Position numbers and translations under genes: made by a program. From an uncultured Candidatus Melainabacteria bacterium (GTDB lineage: Bacteria; Cyanobacteriota; Vampirovibrionia; Gastranaerophilales; Gastranaerophilaceae): a DNA stretch of 64,000 nucleotides. Of this stretch, positions 59,143 through 64,000 are shown piece by piece; within the stretch, counting starts at the first letter, position 1; every line of letters begins with the position of its first letter. Where the stretch lies: the NCBI GenBank assembly GCA_949902595.1, contig CATLDC010000003.1:62001-126000 (forward strand), read 5' to 3'. A model generated the notes under the pieces. It was not told the DNA's origin. It saw only the letters and a program-made list of their open reading frames with translations, and ran no database searches.

Positions 59143-59261
59143 CAACTTTAGTTATAGAATCCTCTATATGGAGTAGAAGTTGGGCTGAAACCCTTGTGGA
59201 TATTGACTTCTATTTTTTAAGATTTTTATAAAAAAATTCCTTCCTATAACTAAAGTTGTAA
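59140..59261. mobile_element. 122-bp MITE-like element or long hairpin with perfect 18-bp ends
   Basis: TTACAACTTTAGTTATAG (59140-59157) is exactly complementary to 59244-59261. A shorter nested pair TAGAAGT/ACTTCTA lies inside (59174-59180 and 59206-59212). The interior is non-coding. The ends resemble those of the 50099 element (shared ATAAC-AAA-TTGT core). It directly abuts the flagellin promoter and lies before rubrerythrin. It could be a mobile element or a structured regulatory region. Confidence 0.6.
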
Positions 59262-59352
59262 CTAAATGGAGACTACCCGACTGACATGCCAGAGCGGGTA
59301 AGTAACAAATATTTATAAATAAATATAATCTGGGTATATAAGGAGAGAGAGA

Positions 59353-59922
59353 ATGAAATTTGAGAACTCTGAAACACTTAAATGCCTTATTAACGCTTTT
59401 GCGGGAGAATCACAGGCAAGAAACAGGTACACATTTTTTGCAAAAGTTGCAAAAGAAGAAGGTTACGAAAAAGTCAGCGCGGTTTTTCTTGACACGGCTG
59501 ATAACGAGTATGAGCATGCCAAACTTTTTTACAAACACATTCCAAACGACCACCATACTGTTAATGCGGCATACCCGTTTTTCTACGGCGACACTTATAA
59601 GAACCTGCTGTCCGCATCATCAGGCGAGCGCGAAGAATGGGAAATCCTGTACAAAAACTCCGCGCAAATTGCAAAAGAAGAAGGTTTCGACGATATCTCA
59701 AGACTATTTTCAAACATTGTAGAAATCGAAAAACTCCATGCCCATAGATTTGAACTCCTTGCAGAAGAGATAAAAAACGGAACCATGTTCAAAAAAGAAG
59801 AGGTCACTCAATGGATTTGTAGAAAATGCGGCTATACACATATCGGTAAAGAAGCACCATGCCAGTGCCCTGTGTGCGGACACCCGCAAGCCTATTTCCA
59901 GTTATTCTGCGAGAAATTTTAA
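59353..59922 (+). CDS. rbr: Rubrerythrin
   Basis: Peroxide-scavenging di-iron protein of anaerobes, 189 residues. The ferritin-like four-helix domain has the iron ligands in AFAGESQARNRYTFFA (about 15), TADNEYEHAKLFY (about 49-61) and IVEIEKLHAHRFE (about 122). The C-terminal rubredoxin-like domain has WICRKCGYTH and CPVCGHPQAYFQ (Cys pairs, about 155-180). It supports a strictly anaerobic or microaerophilic life. A GGAGAGAGAG ribosome site is present. It lies between the inverted-repeat element and the autotransporter. Confidence 0.95.
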   Translation: MKFENSETLKCLINAFAGESQARNRYTFFAKVAKEEGYEKVSAVFLDTADNEYEHAKLFYKHIPNDHHTVNAAYPFFYGDTYKNLLSASSGEREEWEILYKNSAQIAKEEGFDDISRLFSNIVEIEKLHAHRFELLAEEIKNGTMFKKEEVTQWICRKCGYTHIGKEAPCQCPVCGHPQAYFQLFCEKF

Positions 59923-60014
59923 AAGTGTAAAAAAAGCTTTACATTAAATTGTGAAGCTTTTTTCTTTTTGATATTATGAAAATCTGGAATTGAGTTTTAT
60001 TTGGAGTACAGGAA

Positions 60015-63000
60015 ATGAAAAAGAACTTAAAAGCTTTTTTGTGTTTGACTGCGCTTCTAGGTGCAATGTCGACAGTAAACGCAGACGATATAATTATCAC
60101 ACAAGGTGACACTGAAACTATCACAACAGATACAGTAGTCAATGGCGTGATTACTAATAGCGGAACGCTTGAAAATTCAGCCGTTCTTAGCGCAATCACT
60201 GATATCACAAACAACATCGGCGCATCTATTTCAAACACCGGCACCATCACAGGCGGAAGCCTGCTAAATAACGGCGCTATCAGTGGAGGAGGAAACCTGA
60301 CTGTTAGCGGAGGCTCAAGCAGCGGTGCGATTTCCCAAAACAATATTAATATTGACGGAAGCTTTGCTAACAGCGCAAGCCTTACTGCAAACGGCACACT
60401 CACAAACAACAGCTCTTTAAGCAACTCTTCTAATATAGTTGCAGCAGCCATAAGCAACGCAGCAGGCTCAACAATTGACGGCTCTGGTAATATTCAGATT
60501 AGCGGCGGCTCAAACGCCGGAACAATTGACCAGACAAATGTTACCGTCGGAGGAAGCCTTGGAAATACCGGAACTATTGTTTCAACCGGTACCTTTACTA
60601 ATACGGGAACTATTTCAGGCGACTCCGGAAGCTTAAGTATCAAAAACGGTACAAGCTCCGGCTCTATTACACAGGGCAATATTACTGTAAGCGGTAATTT
60701 TACTAACAGTGCAAACCTTGAGGCTAAAACAAATTTAACAAACAGCGGTACAATAAGTAACGGCTCAAATATTATTGCAGCGGCAATTGATAATCAGGCC
60801 GGAGGGGTTATTTCTGGCGCAGGTAACATTCAAATTAATGGCGGTTCAAACGCCGGAACAATTTCACAAACCGATGTAACCATTGGAAACACTTTTGAAA
60901 ATACTGGAAGCCTGACTTCGACCGGTACATTTACAAACACCGGTACAATCACTGGTGATAGCGGGAATCTTATAATAAAAGACGGTTCTAGCACGGGTTC
61001 TGTCACGCAAAATAATATTTCAATATGCGGTAATTTTACAAATGGCGCTTCAATGGAAGCCAAGAACAAATTTACCAACACAGGCTCTTTAAGCAACAGC
61101 TCAAGTATTATTGCTGCTGAGATTGAAAACAAGAGCTCTATTTCAAATACAGGGGCTGTCACTGCAGACAACAATTTTACAAACTCCGGCACAATCACAG
61201 GCACGGGTGATTTAAACATTCAAAACGGCGGCACAAGCACCGGCGCTATTGAGCAGGGAAACATAAATATCACAGGTAATTTCACTAACAAAGCCAAGCT
61301 GGAAGCAACGGACACGCTTACAAACAACGGAGTTATCAGCAATACTTCAAGCATCGTTGCAAACGCTATTGATAACAAGGCTTCCGGCTCTATCTCCGGC
61401 ACAGGCAATACCACGATTGGAGGCGGGACAAACGCGGGTACTATTTCTCAAAAGAATGTAACAACAAGCGGTAGTTTATCAAACACGGGTACAATAACCT
61501 CGACTGACACATTCACGAATACCGGAACAATCAGCGGTGACAGCGGAGTACTGAATATCAACAAAGGCTCAAACTCGGGCTCTATCACGCAGGATAGTAT
61601 TACTATTTCCGGACTTTTCACCAATAATAGCAGGCTTGAAGCAAAGCAAAAGCTTACCAACAAAGGAAATACAATAAACAATAACGGAACGATTGTTGCA
61701 GTAGAAATAGACAATCAGGCCGGCAAATACATTACGGGTAACGGAAATCTGGAAATCGGGGGCGGAGTAAACAGCGGCTTGATTTCACAGAAAGATGTTA
61801 ATGTGACCGGTGACCTTGCTAACAACGGGACAATCACATCTTCTGGTAATTTCACAAACTCTGCTGATATAACCGGAAACAACGGGACTTTGAATCTGGC
61901 AGCCGGCAGCAATTCCGGAAACATCACTCAAAAGAACGTTACAGTTGGCGGGACTTTCTCAAATACAGGTTCTTTTACAACAAACAACAGTTTTACAAAC
62001 AACGGAACCTTGTCCGGTGCGGGCACAATTACCATTGAGCATGGTACGGGCACAAACAACGGGACTCTGGCTCAGGGCGTTATAAATGTTAACAACGATT
62101 CTAAGTTCATAAACGCGCTTGGTAAAGTTGTAACTGTTAATGATTTGCACAACGCTATTCAGGCAGAGGTTGAGAACAACGGTACGTTTACAGTGAGTCA
62201 GGTTCTTGACAATCAGGGTAGGATTACCAACAAAGGCGAGTTCAACCTTGGTGACACGCTTACAAACGACGGTATATTTATAAACTCCGGTGAGAATGCG
62301 CAGATGAGTGCATCAAAGGTTGTGAACAACAATATTTTCGGGGTAGAAAACGGAGCGGTTGTTTCAATTGATTCTATAAACAACACAAACGGTACTATTC
62401 AGATAAACACAGGTTCAACCCTTAACGTAACCGGCCAATCATCAGGTGTTATGGATGGTATAATTACTTCTCTCGGTCAGGGCAACACTCTTGACGGAGG
62501 GCTTGTTGATATTACGGGAACCGTAAGAATTGGTGACGGAAGCACAGCAACTTCTCTTACCCTTCCGCAGGGAAACATTACGGCTGACGCATCGTTGAAC
62601 GTGCTTCAAAATGCGGTATTAAATATTGGAACTGCTGACAAAGAAGCGCATGTTATATTCAACGACAACGCAACAGACACGTGGAACGGCGGGGTTAATC
62701 TTGCAAACGGAACACTGGTGCTTGATAACTTTAACCAGAACGTTCAGGGAACTTCGTTTTACGAGCAATCCGGCGGTGAGTTGAGCATCTTAAACAATTC
62801 ATACCTTTCAGCAGTGTCTAACAAGATTACCGGCGGAGATATGATTGTTGACAAAACTTCTACCTACCAGTCTCAAAGCAACAGCGGCGGGTTTATTCTT
62901 GACAATCTGTCAATTGTAGCTGATTCAACAGACCGCGGTGTTACACCAATCGGCGGCTTAATCGGCGCAATGAACGGCGGGGTTGAAAAATACCAGATTG

Positions 63001-64000
63001 GAACCATGACAATCGACAATCAGGCAAACTTCACTATCGACGTGCTCGGAAGAAGCAACAGGGCTGACCAGCATGCAATCGACCAGTTTGATATTGGGAA
63101 TCTTTCCGGTACCGGCACAATCAACATTGCTGACTGGGGGCTTGCCGGTGATATTTTCGGATGGCAGGCGCCTATTGATAGAAATGTGAAGCTTGATAAT
63201 ATCTTTAACAGTGTTCTTGATGGAATCGAATTTCAGTCTACGAGCAAAGAAACCTTCACTCCGATTGGTTGGTACCAGCTGAACAACCACGGCGGAGCAA
63301 CAGGTACATACAGTCTTGATTTAGTCAGGTTCAATCCTCAGGTATTCAGAGGGCAGGTAACAACGATTTCTCAATACATGAATCAATTAGCGATTGATGA
63401 CATGTTGTTCAATCACTCAATGCTGTTACCAGGGTTCAAGATGTTTGACGATACAGAGCAGAAGTCTGCTTCAATGGCAAACAAGAGCGCTGCAATTTCG
63501 CCTTTATTTGCGCCATATCAGTACTCTATAAAAGACGGCGGGCTCTGGTACAAGATGTACGGCACGTTTGAGCACCTGCAAATGAGTCAGGGTTTAAATG
63601 TCGGGAACAACGCTTACGGTGCATTAATCGGTGCTGACTTTGGGTTAAAGGATTTGAAGAACGGTTGGAAGTTCATGCCGACAGCATATATTGGCTACAA
63701 CGGTGCTCACCAGTACTGGGCTGGCATGGGTGCTTATCAGAACGGTGGTCAGGCTGGTTTGATGGGAACATGGTACAAGGATAATTTCATAGTAGGCGGT
63801 TTAATCTACGGCGGGATTTATGACAACTACATGAGTGTGGCCGGAAGAAACGACAACACATTCAACTACTTTGGAGGTGCTGCGACCAAGGCTGCTTACA
63901 ACTGGAGACTTCACAGAGACTGGGTATTGCAGCCAAACTTATTCCTTGCGTATAATTACTTCGGGCAGCAGAACTGGCATTCAACTTTCGGGCAAATGGG
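60015..64000 (+). CDS. Giant repeat-rich autotransporter adhesin (runs off the right edge)
   Basis: An open frame of 1,328 codons to the edge of the window. It has a signal peptide (MKKNLKAFLCLTALLGAMST, cleavage near NAD, about residue 24). A passenger of about 1,100 residues follows that is Asn/Gly/Ser/Thr-rich with short beta-helix repeats such as NTGTI, NNGTL and SGNFTN. From about residue 1165 (SIKDGGLWYKMYGTFEHLQM, then ALIGADFGLKDLKNG, FMPTAYIGYNGAH, FIVGGLIYGGIYDNY) it has the alternating aromatic/hydrophobic pattern of an autotransporter beta-barrel. This is type Va secretion, implying an outer membrane. The passenger has almost no Cys. GGAG and AGGAA lie before the ATG. Target, and whether a protease domain is present, are unknown. 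Confidence 0.88.
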   Translation, partial: MKKNLKAFLCLTALLGAMSTVNADDIIITQGDTETITTDTVVNGVITNSGTLENSAVLSAITDITNNIGASISNTGTITGGSLLNNGAISGGGNLTVSGGSSSGAISQNNINIDGSFANSASLTANGTLTNNSSLSNSSNIVAAAISNAAGSTIDGSGNIQISGGSNAGTIDQTNVTVGGSLGNTGTIVSTGTFTNTGTISGDSGSLSIKNGTSSGSITQGNITVSGNFTNSANLEAKTNLTNSGTISNGSNIIAAAIDNQAGGVISGAGNIQINGGSNAGTISQTDVTIGNTFENTGSLTSTGTFTNTGTITGDSGNLIIKDGSSTGSVTQNNISICGNFTNGASMEAKNKFTNTGSLSNSSSIIAAEIENKSSISNTGAVTADNNFTNSGTITGTGDLNIQNGGTSTGAIEQGNINITGNFTNKAKLEATDTLTNNGVISNTSSIVANAIDNKASGSISGTGNTTIGGGTNAGTISQKNVTTSGSLSNTGTITSTDTFTNTGTISGDSGVLNINKGSNSGSITQDSITISGLFTNNSRLEAKQKLTNKGNTINNNGTIVAVEIDNQAGKYITGNGNLEIGGGVNSGLISQKDVNVTGDLANNGTITSSGNFTNSADITGNNGTLNLAAGSNSGNITQKNVTVGGTFSNTGSFTTNNSFTNNGTLSGAGTITIEHGTGTNNGTLAQGVINVNNDSKFINALGKVVTVNDLHNAIQAEVENNGTFTVSQVLDNQGRITNKGEFNLGDTLTNDGIFINSGENAQMSASKVVNNNIFGVENGAVVSIDSINNTNGTIQINTGSTLNVTGQSSGVMDGIITSLGQGNTLDGGLVDITGTVRIGDGSTATSLTLPQGNITADASLNVLQNAVLNIGTADKEAHVIFNDNATDTWNGGVNLANGTLVLDNFNQNVQGTSFYEQSGGELSILNNSYLSAVSNKITGGDMIVDKTSTYQSQSNSGGFILDNLSIVADSTDRGVTPIGGLIGAMNGGVEKYQIGTMTIDNQANFTIDVLGRSNRADQHAIDQFDIGNLSGTGTINIADWGLAGDIFGWQAPIDRNVKLDNIFNSVLDGIEFQSTSKETFTPIGWYQLNNHGGATGTYSLDLVRFNPQVFRGQVTTISQYMNQLAIDDMLFNHSMLLPGFKMFDDTEQKSASMANKSAAISPLFAPYQYSIKDGGLWYKMYGTFEHLQMSQGLNVGNNAYGALIGADFGLKDLKNGWKFMPTAYIGYNGAHQYWAGMGAYQNGGQAGLMGTWYKDNFIVGGLIYGGIYDNYMSVAGRNDNTFNYFGGAATKAAYNWRLHRDWVLQPNLFLAYNYFGQQNWHSTFGQM
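60504..61770 (+). repeat. Imperfect coding repeats of the autotransporter passenger
   Basis: Units of about 112 residues (336 bp): GGSNAGTIDQTNVTVGGSLG at 60504 and GGSNAGTISQTDVTIGNTFE at 60840 start successive copies. Two or more diverged copies follow to about 61770 (SGSITQ, SGNFTN, LEAK, ISGxGN recurring). Each unit contains about ten beta-helix coils. The units vary much more than the repeats at 33682. Confidence 0.8.

Noticed and set aside
59939..63290. A series of long minus-strand open frames (60-170 codons) rich in Val/Leu/Pro
   Set aside because: They mirror the Asn/Gly/Thr-rich autotransporter repeats, whose codons avoid stops on the opposite strand. The plus frame from 60015 is open throughout, with signal peptide and barrel.

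Overview
The window is AT-rich bacterial chromosome from a diderm, non-photosynthetic, probably flagellated organism. The best guess is a gut-type Vampirovibrionia/'Melainabacteria' (Gastranaerophilales-like). This is inferred from three things: several proteins with a short N-terminal tag of the form MKI...xFxGK, which I associate with that group; flagellar genes together with an autotransporter-type outer-membrane protein; and cyanobacteria-like housekeeping genes (ClpC, CtpA, TrmFO, MEP-pathway IspD) without any photosynthesis gene. No 16S rRNA is present to confirm it.

Layout. 1-6.9 kb: the 5' end of ftsZ, a Spy/CpxP-like periplasmic protein, three tagged proteins (a miniature kinase-like protein with an apparent frameshift, a PHP phosphoesterase and a helical protein), tRNA-Phe with scrambled partial copies beside it, infC with an ATC start, a regulator made of four GntR-type winged helices, and a divergent aminotransferase. 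7-19.8 kb: recJ-ctpA, an EF-hand-like protein split by a frameshift, a 322-bp element with long inverted repeats, thiL-ispD, a periplasmic repeat protein, a TPR protein, a CheR-like methyltransferase, clpC and an SH3-like secreted protein. 20-32.6 kb: two tandem DUF3137-like membrane proteins after pheT, a SEC-C protein, an operon TPR - diguanylate cyclase - tsaE - tsaB, an HD-domain protein and hom. 32.7-38.9 kb: two large lineage-specific proteins and trmFO. 39-47.2 kb: a CHASE2-GGDEF cyclase, then fliE-fliF-(FliG-like)-fliH-flhA. 47.3-59.9 kb: malQ, two glycosyltransferases, a small tyrosine recombinase, lipA with a two-component system, HIT-speE, panD with a tiny Lys-rich gene, a glutaredoxin, flagellin with a clear sigma-28 promoter, and rubrerythrin. 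60-64 kb: a very large repeat-rich autotransporter that runs off the right edge.

The genes suggest a cell that builds flagella (basal-body operon and flagellin under sigma-28), makes c-di-GMP with at least two cyclases, decorates surfaces or proteins with glycans, and displays a giant adhesin. The least explained material is the family of MKI...xFxGK-tagged proteins, one pair of which shares an identical 18-bp element at the same distance from the start codon. A population of short repeats is also unexplained: three elements with long terminal inverted repeats, and a dispersed palindromic repeat, one copy of which is inserted in frame inside lipA.
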